Source: Larix sibirica
Lineage: Eukaryota > Streptophyta > Pinopsida > Pinales > Pinaceae
Length of the DNA stretch: 38,334 nucleotides
Reading direction: 5' to 3'
NCBI GenBank assembly: GCA_004151065.3
Contig: NWUY0304709762.1
Coordinates: 1 to 38,334 of the forward strand
The position numbers were made by a program, and so were the translations under genes. Shown piece by piece: positions 1-11,599 of this stretch; position 1 is the stretch's first letter; each line of letters begins with the position of its first letter. The notes under the pieces were generated by a model, which was not told the origin of the DNA, made no database searches, and worked only from the letters and a program-made list of their open reading frames with translations.

Positions 1-1371
1 ATTACCATTCACTACTAGATCTGTCTCTTAACTGAGAGTCATTCTTTATATATGTAATTATGCGATTACATTTATACTAAAGAGACAAACAAACTAGCAA
101 ACATGTAATATAGGCTATGAGCTCCTGGCAATGAAAGGCTGGCTTTACATGATGCATTGGAAGAGATGGCACTAATAGGGACTGTCTTAATGAGAGCTAC
201 TCTGTCTACCGCATATTGCATGATGTAGATTGGGGAGATGAGCATAAACAGCTGCATGCATGATAGGGAGTTGGCCGAAGAAGAATGGACAAAAACAATT
301 GCATAATATCAATTCTGGAGAAGGGGGAGGGCCTTTGCCTGAGAGAAGGGAGAACCACCTTACTGGTAGACTGCTCGAGTGTCAATGTAGGAGGGCAGCG
401 AGGGTTTCTCATTAGGTAAAACCCTTTCATTACTCTCCTTTTTGTGGAGTCACTATACCTTTACATATCCTAATTAATCACAGGTTGCTCTTTGATTGTT
501 TTATTCTTGGTTGGAATTAGTCCCTAACATCAAACATGCTTACCTACCTTTTGACTATTATTTACCTTGCCATAGACGTACTATTAGTAATATTAATACC
601 TCATGTATTGCCGCTTTTGTTCATTACGTTGTGATTATAACAAATAAATGGAAGGAAACTAGTATGGCCGATGATATACTCGTACTACTTTTATTATGCA
701 TATTAAGGCTTGGTTCAACCCACAAAGATAGTATTCATTTATATTGGTGCCGGCTCTTAATAAATGGATCATCCTGTACTTTTTTGGCATCTATGAGTTA
801 ACTGTACTACAATAATTAGGTCCACTTACGCTTGCTTTACGAAACGGTTATGGATACTGGTTGCTGAACGAATAAGTAAGAGCCACCTCGATAAATAGTC
901 CTTGGGCTGATGTAAACCGCAACTCGTCCTGCTATTGGGACGAATCCAGAGCCATTGGTCCCGTTGAAACTTTCTTACCGAACGAAGAAAAGGATAAGGA
1001 AGTATAATAAAGAATGAGTTCGTGGAAGGATTCTAAATTAGAGCCTTCCTCCCTTTGGGCAGACCCTCCCTAAAGATCATATTGAAAAATGTCTACTTTG
1101 GTATAAAGATAGTTTAAAGACTTGGTGTTGCCGAACTAAATGCGGGCCGGGTGTCTGTCGCTGGAAGCAGAATGTTGAAAGCAGGATTGCAGGCAGGATA
1201 AGGATTAATTGATTGAGACTGGCCGAAGGAAAGGTTAAATAATAGCTGGTTCCCAAACGAAGTGACACCCAGTGCGGGTGGTGTCTGTCGCTGAAAGCTG
1301 AAAGCTTTAAGCTTAAGAAAACTATCCTTACCACTCATGCTTCCTTCCATCACGAGCCTTCCCACATTGAA
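1..1371. other. Gene-free stretch, no recognisable feature except a short repeat pair
   Basis: I see no gene, tRNA or rRNA here. Open frames are short and most begin with non-ATG codons. The only structure I can support is an imperfect direct repeat at 1142-1168 and 1274-1298, listed separately. The phrase around 1243 (TAGCTGGTTCCC) recalls a conserved word of large-subunit rRNA, but nothing around it fits an rRNA, so I treat it as chance. Confidence 0.6.
1142..1298 (+). repeat. Imperfect direct repeat pair, about 26 bp
   Basis: Copies lie at 1142-1168 and 1274-1298. Both start GCGGG and share the exact 13-mer GTGTCTGTCGCTG followed by RAAGC. They differ by a 2-base length change and a few substitutions. 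This is a local example of the short diverged repeats that fill the window. Confidence 0.7.
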
Positions 1372-1656
1372 ATGAATTTAGTTAAGTCAGGCAGTAGAGT
1401 TGATAAATGTAATGCTGCCTCTACCTTCCGCATTGAAATAACCTTTTTTCAGGAAGAGGAAGTTGTGAAAACTCCCCCTCAGGCTGTCTCTCTTGCGGGC
1501 CATACCTACCACAAAACAGAATGGGCATTCCTTCTTCCTAACGGAGTGAATAAGTCGGAAGTCATAGCAGCCCGGTGGAAGAAGTTGAACCGCTCAGTTG
1601 TGGGATCTCCGAACAGCTCTAGGAACTACATGACTTATGAGATTCTATGGGAGTAG
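1372..1656 (+). CDS. Unrecognised 94-codon ORF
   Basis: This frame starts with ATG and ends with TAG and would encode 94 residues. I do not recognise the protein. The N-terminal half contains an acidic patch (EEEVV), and the C-terminal half has a basic WKKLNRS segment. There is no signal peptide, membrane segment or known motif that I can see. It follows directly on the repeat pair at 1142-1298. In a plant mitochondrial genome, random frames of this length are common, so a real gene is unlikely without transcript or conservation evidence. The ATG was chosen because it is the first in the frame. Confidence 0.12.
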   Translation: MNLVKSGSRVDKCNAASTFRIEITFFQEEEVVKTPPQAVSLAGHTYHKTEWAFLLPNGVNKSEVIAARWKKLNRSVVGSPNSSRNYMTYEILWE

Positions 1657-3506
1657 GCACTTACAGCATTTATATTCCCTTCCCTTTAGATGCCCACTGC
1701 ATTAATGTCAGTGGGACAGGAACAAACAGTTGTGGAATCGTGCGTGGGAACTTGCCCTTTATCTAGAAAGACTCTTTATATTGTAAGGGCTTGGGCACTT
1801 ATCACAGTGCTATTAACTTTAGCCCACTGGATTAATTTAAGTTGGACCTACAACAAGCAACCAACAACCTTTCGTGTTTACCGCCCTGTTTATAGTAGGG
1901 CCACCCAGCAAGGAAGCAGGCCTTTTATTTCCTTGGATTACGCGAGAATTCATTGATCTTTTGAACCTTATAATTAAGTTATTGAATGCTCCATAGAATC
2001 AACCACTATTCCTCTCCCGAGAAGCAATGAATCTAAAAGTCCATGCTTATCTGAAAGAGCACTTTTCAACTCTTTCTAGCTCCAGAAATCGGAAGGCCGA
2101 AGGCGTTGCACACTTAGGAAACGCTCAATTCACTTACGGTACGATTGAGTAAAGCAGCTATTCTTTTATAACATATAACATATATTAAACTCTTTCTATT
2201 TTCGGGAGGAGAACCAATCTGCCCTATTTAGTTCTTTTTGCAACGACATGTCGTCTCCCAATGCATTACAATGTGTTTTTATTTCAATCTCTCTGAGTTC
2301 TGATGGAGCTCTCTGATCACTCCTATTGGCACTACTAGCTATTAAGGTCCAGTAGTGAGTAGTTCCATTCTCTAAACTAGATTGAGACTCTGCATACTTC
2401 TAAGCAGTTGTCGATGCAAAGTCATCATGATGGGAGCTGAAGAGGCGAGCGACCTCCCTAAAATAAGATAAGAGAAGCGTAAAGAGAGTAAAGTGTGTAA
2501 GGAAGAAATGCTCTAACGCATAATCCGTCTTTACCAAACCAGGTAGTAGCGAGGTCAAACACGTCGTCGATTCTTTCCCATAATCAATAATAGAACCAAG
2601 CTATAGTGCATGCTCGAGCTCTATAATATTAGTTACAATCAGGGGTTTTAGTATGGCTGTATTGTTTCGGGTAACCTTGCTGGGTAACCTGACTTCCTTC
2701 CCTCTAAGCATTAATTTAATCAAGTGGTTGGGCAGGCAGCACTTCACAAAGTTTGTTAGGGGAGTTAAAGTAAAGAGAAGAGGCGCGGAAGCGGTTGGTT
2801 AACACATGAGTTCTTCAGTCAAGTAGGCAGAGTAAGGTGCGAAGCAGCTGCTACGACTAAGCATTCCTAGCTGAAGCAAGAGGTTGGTATTACGGTACAA
2901 GTGTTCTACTTATCTATGATGTATACTGCTTAATCCACAGTTTAGCTCTAACCTAGTATGAAATTAGAAAGCTTATACTATGAAGCTGCTTAGTCCTTGA
3001 TTGAGTTATACTATGGAGCAGCCTATATGCGACTCTGAACATTATCTAACAGCTATATGATTCATAGTCCAGCTAATATCTGTTACATGTGGTATGAACG
3101 TAGCCTAGTCTTCATTGATGGTAAAAAATTTTGAATCAAAGGTGTGGAGATGGATGGAGGAAAAAACCTATAGCTTTTTGTTCTTCACTTTATAAATAAT
3201 ATATCCAGAACTAAGATATTGCGCTATTAAGATGTTTTCCACTATACATTAACAAAACTTGGCACATTAAAACTTGTTGTTTGTAGCGGCACCTTATTAC
3301 ATGGAGTGCTGCATATTGTGACAGCGCGGTCTTCCTAGTCAAGTGGGTTCAGGCAGTATGGCTAGCTAGAGAAGAGCATAGTTTCTGTATAGGAACAGCA
3401 GAGTACCAGGAGGATGTAGGTGCCAAGACAGAGCACCCATAGCGACAAGTCGAAAGAGGTTGGTTTATTCTCATTTGTTGCACAAATGCAAAGTGTGGTT
3501 CTATTG
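1657..3506. other. Intergenic stretch with nothing recognised
   Basis: Both strands show only short open frames. There are small duplications, such as two GGGTAACC words near 2670-2690 and repeated TATACTATG words near 2977-3015, but no gene, RNA or clear regulatory site. An 88-codon ATG frame at 1690-1956 has no recognisable content. Confidence 0.5.
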
Positions 3507-3518
3507 TATATATATATA
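3507..3518. repeat. (TA)n microsatellite
   Basis: A short perfect TA dinucleotide run is seen directly. Similar runs are at 19683-19696 and 34571-34583. Confidence 0.85.
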
Positions 3519-3891
3519 TTTATAAAAGTAGATATGGGGCGAGTAGTTATTCTGCTCCAACCAAGCAGCTCCAACCAATGGTCTTCTGGTTTTAACAATA
3601 AGAAGGGAAGGTTCTATATAGTTCATTACATAAAAATATCTTTTTGCCCAGGGTAGCAATATAACGATGCTACCTGTACGTATGTATTTGTGCCAATGCC
3701 AAGAGTCAAGTTCTTCTTGTCCGGCCAACCAATGGAGGACGTCTTCTTTGATGTGTTTTTGAACCAATGCACCTGGTTTGATAAGTTGCTAATACAATTT
3801 TTATATAAATCTCATATATAATGCGCAAGCTAAAAAAAACCATCTTACAAAACAACAGAGGAATTTATTATATTAAACATAGCCCACGTAA

Positions 3892-3928
3892 TTTAGTTTA
3901 GTTTAGGTTAGTTTAGGTTAGGTTAGGC
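3892..3928 (+). repeat. Telomere-like TTTAG/GGTTA run
   Basis: The run consists of TTTAG, TTTAG, TTTAGG, TTAG, TTTAGG, TTAGG, TTAGG units and then passes into CGGGCGGG. It resembles degenerate plant telomeric DNA (TTTAGGG), but no unit is a full match, and the run is only about 37 bp long. It is best called an interstitial telomere-like microsatellite. Confidence 0.7.
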
Positions 3929-4099
3929 GGGCGGGTCACCAATTAGGCGTCTTTGTTTTTGATCATGAGTTCTAGTTTTTACACCCAAAGAAAGTGGGCA
4001 TTCTTATTACCTACCAAAGGGGGCCTTACAAAGGGGACAGTCTTGCGGACGAACAGCCAACGTTGTGTTAGGTGGTGAGGCGGATATTTTACATGGTTG

Positions 4100-4335
4100 A
4101 GTGGGAGGGAGACTGTGGTGGCGGCAGAGGCTACAGCAGTGATAGTACCTCGATCCCTTCCATTTCGATAACTAGATCCAGATAGAGACCCAGCAGTAGC
4201 TCCTGACCCAGCAGAAGTATTAGTACATAGAGAAGATCCAAAGCTGGTTGCATTTTGAAAGCCATTAACCCGCCCAGATTAAGATCTTTCAGGGTCAGAT
4301 TCAGTTCTAAGAGTGAGAACAAAAGTTTATGTTTC
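4100..4335 (-). repeat. Codon-phased Ser/Thr/Ala/Gly/Asn-rich tract (family 1), minus orientation
   Basis: Read on the minus strand, this tract uses mostly GCT, ACT, TCT, GGT and AAT triplets. One frame reads as a Ser/Thr/Ala/Gly-rich pseudo-peptide (for example TSAGSGATAGSLSGSS). The same style of sequence recurs at 4.7-5.4, 11.6-12.6, 14.3-15.5, 23.6, 26.6-27.0 and 37.6-37.9 kb. The frame contains stops and no recognisable protein. A shadow frame of 72 codons (4131-4349, -) is Leu-rich only because it reads the same triplets one base out of phase. Confidence 0.55.
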
Positions 4336-4719
4336 AGGGGCAAAAGCATAGGTAGAACACAAAGGGGCTAAAGCACAGGCTTATAAGCGACCCGTCCAAG
4401 GTATGGTGGGCTCCGCATCTCGATCTATAATAAACCATGCCTACCTCTTCTGTACTGTAATACATGGGTGTGCAGTCCTGGGATCTCTATATTATAGGTG
4501 TAGTAGTTATAGAGTGGGCTACGCATTATCACTACGGATTTGCCTATAAGGATGCCTATAAGGTCCTTTCTAGCGCACGTATAGCACCAAAGACGGCCGA
4601 TACGGACTCCCATGGGTGGAACTGGAGTGGGCAATTCAGTGATCTCATTTAGCCCTTTCTGAGCTCTATTCAATCCCCAGATCCTACCTGAAGTGACCAA
4701 TGCCTCTGCCCTTAATGTT

Positions 4720-5409
4720 GTAACTATGCTATGCCTCTGTTAGATCCACGGGGTAAAGGTAAACGACTGGCTCTAGATCTATCAACTCCGGATCTTCACC
4801 CGGAATCGGATCTACTACGTTCGCCTTCGCTGCGTGTTTTGCCCGTACTCTAGCGAGTTCTGCCTTAGGTTCTTCAACCCTTGTATCTCCGGGTAATGGT
4901 TCTCGCTTTGCCACTGATGTTGGTGCTATGGCTGTAAACTAAGTCCACTGGTACGAGACCTATATATGTATATGGATTTTTATCTGCTTCTGAAACTTTA
5001 GAAACTCAATAAGAAACTGGGCAAACAGCTAGCACAGAAAAAGGTTATGGGTCTCGCTCTGTCTCTACACCTTTAATTGGCTATAATCACCTGGAACAGG
5101 GTAAACTGCTGAGTCAACAACTGGCTTTGGATTTGTAGTTTATGCTATTGATGCTGTTTAGTAAACTCAATTAACAGGTGCTGCTTTCAACCTTGCCCTA
5201 GCTACCTTTGCCTATACTTATATTGCAGGTGCTGGATCAATGGGGTCAACTAAAACTGGGACTGGAAGGGATTTGGGGCGAGGTGCTGCTAGTGCTAGAT
5301 CTACTTTTGCTGGACCTACTGCTTGTGCGTATTTAGTCCCTGTCTATACTACTGGTGGATAAACTGCTATATCGGCTAAGGCTGCTGGCTCTACTACTGG
5401 TGCCAGTTA
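4720..5409 (+). repeat. Codon-phased Ser/Thr/Ala/Gly-rich tract (family 1), plus orientation
   Basis: The plus strand of 4720-4940 and 5000-5409 again reads as Ser/Thr/Ala/Gly-rich pseudo-peptide, with words such as GCTGGATCAATGGGG and ACTACTGGTGCC. Stops interrupt it several times. The tract faces away from the minus-strand block at 4100-4335, with ordinary sequence between them. The word TTTGCCACTGATGTTGGTGC near 4908 has a close relative on the minus strand near 23690. Confidence 0.55.
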
Positions 5410-5730
5410 ATGGTGCACCTCAGATTTATTTATCTAGGGAAGATAGGAGTGGGAGAGATCCCTAACTCCTGCTATTATGATGGGACAGTTCAAAGGCAAT
5501 CATCGAGGGGAGAGGGGTGTGGCAAGGTAAGATGGTGCACCAGAAGTTTTAGGGGAGTGGCTAATCTCCCAACCAGTCTGAGGAAGGCATTCCCAACCCC
5601 ATATTATCTATTCAATCCCTCCCATGAAGACAAATATATTCTATCAGGCCATTCAACCATGATAATACTTTTGCTTTACTGCATATGTTCAGTAGAGTTA
5701 CAAGTAGTTTATGTTAAGCAGAGGGACTAA
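5410..5730 (+). CDS. Unrecognised 106-codon ORF
   Basis: An ATG-started frame of 106 codons begins directly at the edge of the family 1 tract and ends just before the GTGCA repeat block. I do not recognise the product. The N-terminal part is mixed and slightly basic. Residues about 79-99 are hydrophobic (IILLLYCICSVELQVVYV) and could form one membrane segment. There are no conserved motifs I can name. It is one of the longer ATG frames in the window, but its length is still within what chance gives, so it is listed only as a candidate. Confidence 0.15.
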   Translation: MVHLRFIYLGKIGVGEIPNSCYYDGTVQRQSSRGEGCGKVRWCTRSFRGVANLPTSLRKAFPTPYYLFNPSHEDKYILSGHSTMIILLLYCICSVELQVVYVKQRD

Positions 5731-5754
5731 AGTTGGGGTAAAACTACTCTACTC

Positions 5755-5960
5755 AGTGCAGGAAGAAGCTCTAGTCACAGTGCAGCATGATGAACCTCTG
5801 TCGCCGGTGCATGAATGATGCTCCTGTCAGTGCATGAAGCTCTGGTCACCGATAGAACTCTTTTCAGTGCAGCTCTAGTCAGTCAGTGAATTAATCTATG
5901 GTCGGTGCAGGAATAAAGCTATTGGCAGTGCCAAGTAGTCAGTACCAGTTGTCATTGCTG
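5755..5960 (+). repeat. Degenerate tandem array with GTGCA/AGCTCTGGTC core
   Basis: About six imperfect units of roughly 25-40 bp carry CAGTGCA or GGTGCA followed by GAAGCTCT and GGTC/AGTC. The clearest stretch is 5757-5880. Units differ in length and sequence, as expected from slippage followed by divergence. There is no coding frame here. Confidence 0.65.
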
Positions 5961-6084
5961 AGAGCCGCTAGTAGTAGTCCCTAGTATTAGCCAGTTGTCA
6001 TTGCCAGGGGGTCGCTGATAACCCCGCTGCTTAAGCTCTCCTTATCCTGCCCCCTGCCTGATTACCTTTAATACTTTAAATCAG

Positions 6085-6960
6085 CGATTCGCCTATAGAC
6101 AAATTCTATTTCTCGAATCGGAAGGAAAGGCTTGCTTGACCAAAGGGAGGGCAAGGGCGATCTTATAATCTTATAACTTTTAACGCTACGCAGCTACGTT
6201 TTCGTTACTGAATCTTTTCTATTTTGATTCTCCTGGATACCGAAAATATGGCTTTCACTCTGTTTATTTTATTCTTCCGAACTATCCATGAGCCATTGCT
6301 GGATGGATGCCCTTACCCAACCTATTCATTCAGTTAGGAATCGGGGGTACAGCACGAACTCTTCTATTTAGACTTTCACCCTAATACCGAAAACCTTATT
6401 AATTCTTCCTGCTACCATGTTCCCGCTGAAGGAGCTCATACAATACCGATTCAGACTTTAGAACGAACCTACTGCTTATACCTCGATAACAACCTGCCCT
6501 TCCGTTTATGTGCTACCTTCTAGTTACCCACCTAGAGATACTGCTGCCTGCCTTACTTAGACTTACTGCATCAGAGGACGGAATGGGATCAACAGAGAAA
6601 GCTAGACGGACTTCAGACCTAGGATATGCCTTTGATAACACTTGCTTAATGAATGAATGCTTTGTCGGTACCGCACTATGACTATTTACCTTTTAACAAC
6701 TATAACTCTACCAACCGGAATACCTAGCTAGACCTTAGCTGGACCATTTGAAAATTTTATTGAAAAATTTATCCCTTAGGAGAACAGACCCGGGATGGGA
6801 TGGAATGGCATGAAACGCTCCGCAGTGATCGACTTGCCTAAAGACAAATGCAATTTAGCAACCCGGATTGGGAATATCTCATTTTATAACTTTTAACGCC
6901 ACACAGCTCTGTTTCTGTTACTTAATCTTTCATATTTTGACTATATGGGACACCGGGAAT
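6085..6960 (+). repeat. Imperfect direct repeat pair, about 130-165 bp per copy
   Basis: Copy one is 6085-6247 and copy two 6830-6960. Both begin with CGAYTYGCCTAWAGACAAAT. After a length change they resume with TTATAACTTTTAACGCYACRC (6171 and 6884), then a CTGTTACTKAATCTTT-type stretch, a TATTTTGA word and an ACACCGGGAAT-like end. Copies are clearly homologous but heavily diverged, with indels. The DNA between and after them belongs to the CTTACC-rich family 2. Confidence 0.75.
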
Positions 6961-7838
6961 AATCCATCTTACCGGCCTGTGAACGGAGTGCCTTATTTAA
7001 ATGCACGTTTGTAATGAGGTTTTTGATCGACCGGAACCACCCTACCTGGTGCCTATTTATGGGAGGGAATCTTCCAGACGAGTCTCAACTGCTTATATTA
7101 GTTATATATGTTATTTCTACATTACACTTTAGGAATATGGGTAAGGTACCAAACTAACCTATTATTCCCGCCGAGGTGCGCAAGCAATATGATTCATCGA
7201 TTTGAACCCAGAAAACCTACTCACTCTAGGAAGGAATCGACCTACCTTTTTATGCCTCCACCTTACTGCTTCTACCTATTTTCACTTTTATGAACCGCTT
7301 CATGGCTAATTGCTATACCTGATCTTGTAGGGACAGGATTTCACCGGCCAACATTTATCTTCTTCCTATAAGACTCTACAACACATATAACCTTCCGGGT
7401 ACTGCTATGACCTGGTCCCATCGAGCCTTGCCCCTATCCCTTATGGAATTTGAACCCACTGCCTACCTAGGATACGAAGAGCCTTTACCTATACGATTTA
7501 TGATTAACAACTACCTTACTTTACTACTTACATTTGGACATGCCCCAAGCCTTGCACTTGCTTCCCATAAAGCTTTCGGTTGACCGCCTTCCAGCCAGAC
7601 AGCCGCATTCATATACAATACAAACCTGCCATCACACTTGCTTAAAGATATTCTTGGTACCACACTATGACCTATTGGTTTCGGCCGAGCCTTACCTTTA
7701 ACTGCTGCTACATCATCAAACCTTATTTCACTTAATATTATTGAGATACGTAATTACGATGCAGAAAAGCAAGCGGCTCCGCACCACCTTGTTTTATCCT
7801 TACTTCGGGTGGACGAACGAACCGCCTTCTCATAACTA
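6250..7838 (+). repeat. Pyrimidine-rich CTTACC/GGTACYGC tract (family 2)
   Basis: The plus strand is dense in CCTTACC, CTACCTT, CTTAGGATATG and GGTACYGCACTATGA words. Examples are GGTACCGCACTATGAC at 6667, GGTACTGCTATGACCTGG at 7398 and TACCACACTATGACC at 7658. The family returns at 8.4-8.8, 18.2-19.0, 25.0-25.7 and 34.4-35.0 kb. A short frame at 7108-7293 (61 codons) falls inside the block and has no recognisable content. No gene is supported. Confidence 0.6.
7015..7059 (+). repeat. Dispersed GATCGACCGGAACCACC element, copy A
   Basis: This is one of three related copies. Copy A is 7015-7059, copy B is 19237-19287 and copy C is 26562-26597. All share a T-run, then TATCRACYGGAACCAYC or a close variant. 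A and B continue with the same TGTGCCTATTT-like end. Confidence 0.7.
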
Positions 7839-7849
7839 TTGCCAGAATT

Positions 7850-8420
7850 TATGAAACACAGACAGCTGGATGGTCTAATAGCTGAGGATGTAGCTCCCCT
7901 TGCTCCCCCCGATTCTGGATTACATGGTGGGGCGGTTGGATGGATGGTAGGTGGGTGGGTTATTAGCCGAGGACTCTTAGTAGCATGCTCCTGCGGGGAT
8001 GGATGGAAGAATGGGGATGGTTGAGTAGCCCATAGGTTTACCTTTAGCTTAGATCATTTAACTGCCGGCCGGATTTAGTATAAACTGCCAGAACTTCAGA
8101 GAAGACATGGCTTGATGGGTGGAAGGACGTAGCCCATAGGGCGGGTTACCTTTAGCTTCATTGTGGAACTGCTGGATGGGATGGATGGATGGATTGATTG
8201 ATGATCGATTCGACGAGGACCTCTCGTACGTAGCTTCCCTTGCTCTACCTATTGTTGGATTACATGATTGGATGGGAGGGGAGGGTCTCAATTAGCCAAG
8301 AACTGCTGCTCCCCTTGCTACTCCAATAATTCTGGATGGCACGAATGGCTCTGGATGATGGTCAATCAGAGAAGAGAGCCTCATTGGATAGACGGAATAT
8401 ATAGGTAGGAGATTATACCT
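7850..8420 (+). repeat. GGATGG-rich low-complexity tract (family 3)
   Basis: The block contains repeated GGATGGATGG runs (perfect run near 8176-8196), AACTGCCGGCCGGAT-type words and CTTTAGCTTAGATCATT words. It shares GCTCCTGCGGGGATGGATGG (7986-8005) exactly with 18191-18210. The 61- and 77-codon frames here (7839-8024 +, 8058-8291 -) are by-products of the repeats. Confidence 0.65.
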
Positions 8421-8800
8421 TTGGTAACACTTGCTTTATGAATGGTTGGTATGGCACTCTTACTATTAACTTCCCTTGCCTTATTATTACGTCCATACAA
8501 CCTAGACACCAGAGCTAGGCATGTTGTTAGCCCTAGAACACTTACTTAATTAAGACCCTTAGTTTGTCGGGTACTGCTATGAACCTTCAGAACCGGATAT
8601 CACCTTACCCTTGGCTTTATTACTGCCCTTCACCCTAGGATTATGGATGGAGTTATGCCCAACCTCTTATGAAGCCAGGAAGGAACCATTTTACTCTTAC
8701 CTCTTTTTCCGCCGGATCTTTTCACCTCTAAACTGAAGCAAGCCCTTCATTTAACAGGGGCCTGCCTCTACACACAGAAAGAAGCCTTTCACAAGGAATA
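8421..8800 (+). repeat. Family 2 tract, continued
   Basis: Family 2 words return. The word at 8448 (GGTATGGCACTCTTACTATT) is nearly the same as at 34676 (GGTACCGCACTCTTACTATT), and GGTACTGCTATGAACC is at 8570. Confidence 0.6.
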
Positions 8801-9722
8801 AACGTCAAGTGGAGGATTGCTCAATCAAGCCCAATCCAAGTAACCTAGCAGCGCAAGCTGAGTAACCAAGCCTTGGGTATCCCAGCCAAGCCAAGCCCAG
8901 TCGTTCAACCCCGGCTCCTTACTCATTGGGTGTATTATATATAATAAAGCAAGCATTTCACATGGACTTTGACTTGGATTTTCACTTCTATTTCCTTACG
9001 TAACGTGCTAGGTATACTCTTTTCCTGTATGGTGACTAAGGTGGATGGTGTTTACTTTACTTGGGAGGTTCCTTACGCCTAGGTGTACCGGATAACCGTG
9101 TACTTGACTTGCGCGTGGACTTGAAATTGGTGGGTGTTACATGTACTTGGCCTACTAAGTGTACTTCCTGCGTCTTATGCAGACTGGTACTGAGCGCACA
9201 GGACTTCTTTATAAGCTGCTCTAGCTAAACATAAAAAAATTATAGAGAAGGCAGTTAGTTTTTCCAACTTGAGTGTGTATATAATTTTTTAGGTCTATGT
9301 GTCGTAAGTAAAAGCAAGAGACCTACCATCGTAAATAATATATTTATGAGCATGTGCCTAGTCTCATAGTGTGTATATCATTCGATGCCATATCGTGTCG
9401 TAGTACTGTACCGTCGTGCCCGTTGGATGTATGTGTAAAGAAGTTGTGAAGAATGATAAGCTATTGGCCTTCTCTCTTTGACTGGAAATTGTGAACATGG
9501 TACAATCACGTATGTAAACAACATAGCTCCAATCAATGTCTTCTGGTGGTCAATTGGTAAAAAACTCAATCTCGTTTGTGAGATTTATTGAGTTCAACAT
9601 CACAAATAACCAAGAGAGAAGTCCCCCGTTCAATATCACACCCATACTCGATAAGATAATAAATATCCATAATGCATGGGAGACCCAATAGAATGAGTTC
9701 CCCATACCCCTAACTTACCACT
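8801..9722. other. Intergenic stretch with short degenerate repeats
   Basis: The segment 8820-8910 is a run of AAGCCAAGCCCAGT/AACCAAGCC words, with a relative near 32130-32165. The segment 9050-9170 repeats GTGTACTTGRC words, with a relative at 21020-21080. No gene or RNA is seen. The stretch 9515-9560 shares GCTCCAAYCAATG and GTCTTCTGGT with 3568-3590. Confidence 0.5.
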
Positions 9723-11349
9723 ATGGAACACCAGTTCCTCCCCGGTATGGAGGGAAGGAATTACAATGCGTTACATACGTTGATTCACAATAGGAGATCA
9801 GACGCAAAGGAAAGGAAGGGTATTCTTGCAGGGGCTAGAGTCTTCAGGGAGGGGCTAGAGGATAGAGCCGGTCATCAGCCTAGAACTAAAGGACCACCAA
9901 GTAAGGCACCCGCACAGTAAGGACACCAACTGCCACCACGCTAAAAGAAAATGAAACTATAACAGCGAATACACCAATCATCAAACTAAGCGGGATGTTC
10001 ACCAAAAGCAGTTTAACTAACTACCCGCCTTCTCTCTTTTATCTTTATGCTCGCCTATGGCCGGCCGATATATAAAATACCCCGAGTCATCTTACCCGAA
10101 GAAAGATAGTTCCCCCATACTCCGGGCCAGGAATAATTGAACGGTACGGAACAAAGACAGTAAAGGTTACTAACTACCTCAAATGGATGAACGATGCTTA
10201 CATACGTTAATTAACAATTCGAGGATCATACGCCTACACCAGCGGCTATTCAAATCATTCCAAATAAAATTAGAACTTAAAGCCAAGTCTATGCCCATAC
10301 AAATTCGTTCTAGTTCGCCTAAGGCACCGCCTAGAACTAATGAATAACAAAAGCTACACACAAAGTATTATCATCCCAAAGTAACTCACTACTCTCACCG
10401 AAATTGGATGGACTTTACTTAGGCACACTTTGAACTTAACAATTGACCTTTGATACGCTTACTTTATTTCTTTCTGTTGGAAAGGTTGGATTATCATTTG
10501 GAGCTTCCTTCTTTGATTTACGAACTACAGCAATGGAATATGAGATGGGAGAGCTCGAGCACTTAGATCTTTGCTATTATGAATATGCTTAATAACCCGG
10601 AAGCAGCCCCCTTTACTTCTCCGACGGTGAAATCAAGTAAAATAATATTTTGTTTGAATCAAACATAGTTACAGCGCCAACAGCACCAAAAACTCCTTCA
10701 TTCGGGATCGTTATAACTTCTTTAGGAATAAAGATAGACCCCTTACATCGACGGGGGCTTGCTTGGGCAGAACATTGCATGCAATTTACTTTTTCAAAGC
10801 CACTAGCATTAAAGTGAGTGTAACCTAGCATGGCAACTGCGCCGTATTTAGTAAACTACAGAAGAACTTATGGGAGCACTTAGATTGATTGATTTACTTT
10901 ATTTGTCTCCTTCCTCATTATGCCCCACCCGCCTGATTGATCCGAACTTCCCATTCCCCCCGATATCCCCTGCCTTAACTGCACACTCCAAGAACCCTCA
11001 CTGCACACCTCTGCCAAGCCAAAGACCCAAACTACTCTATTTGAGAACAAAACTGCGAACCTAAGGCCCAAATACATTGGTTGGCGGGTGTTTTAATCAA
11101 TCAATGAATCAATCATCGGTGTGCTCGCTGTGTGTGTTAGTGACGGGTGAGAACTGATTCACTCTGGGTGCAATGGGTGCTTGCTGTTTCGTGAGGTGCC
11201 AAGGTCGAGTCGATATAAGATCAGGAGGTCAATAGATCTATTTATCAGGCAAGGAGCAATATATCTCGATCAGCAGATAGGCTTCACTGTGTCATTCTGT
11301 CCACCCCGTCCCGGTCCTTCCTGGTTTCCCGCCCGCTGGTAACGTATAC
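9723..11349. other. Intergenic stretch with weak repeats; no supported gene
   Basis: A 65-codon ATG frame at 9723-9920 (+) has no recognisable domain. Its flank (TTACATACGTTGATTCACAA near 9770) has a diverged relative near 10199-10225, and CCTAGAACTAA occurs at 9879 and again near 10329, so this is another old duplication rather than a gene. The segment 10870-11080 is open on both strands because of its C-rich composition. No RNA gene is seen. Confidence 0.45.
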
Positions 11350-11599
11350 TTACGCTGCTAGGGCGGTAAGTGGTGGAATGATATTGTAAAGGCATCCTTC
11401 CTTGTAAGTTGGATAGCTAAACCCATGAGTTATTAAACTAAAGCCCGTTCGAAAGCCATATGCAGAAACTAAATAATTTCCTCCTTCCAGCAACAGATCT
11501 TTCCGTTCGAGTGCTATAGCCCCCGGCCGGCCCCTTCGCGTGATTCCATCAGTTCCATTTCGAGAAGCATTCATTACCTCGCTCGCATAGATAAAGTCC

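Noticed and set aside
1230-1265. Possible large-subunit rRNA fragment (TAGCTGGTT word)
   Set aside because: Only about nine bases match the conserved word, and flanking sequence does not fit rRNA.
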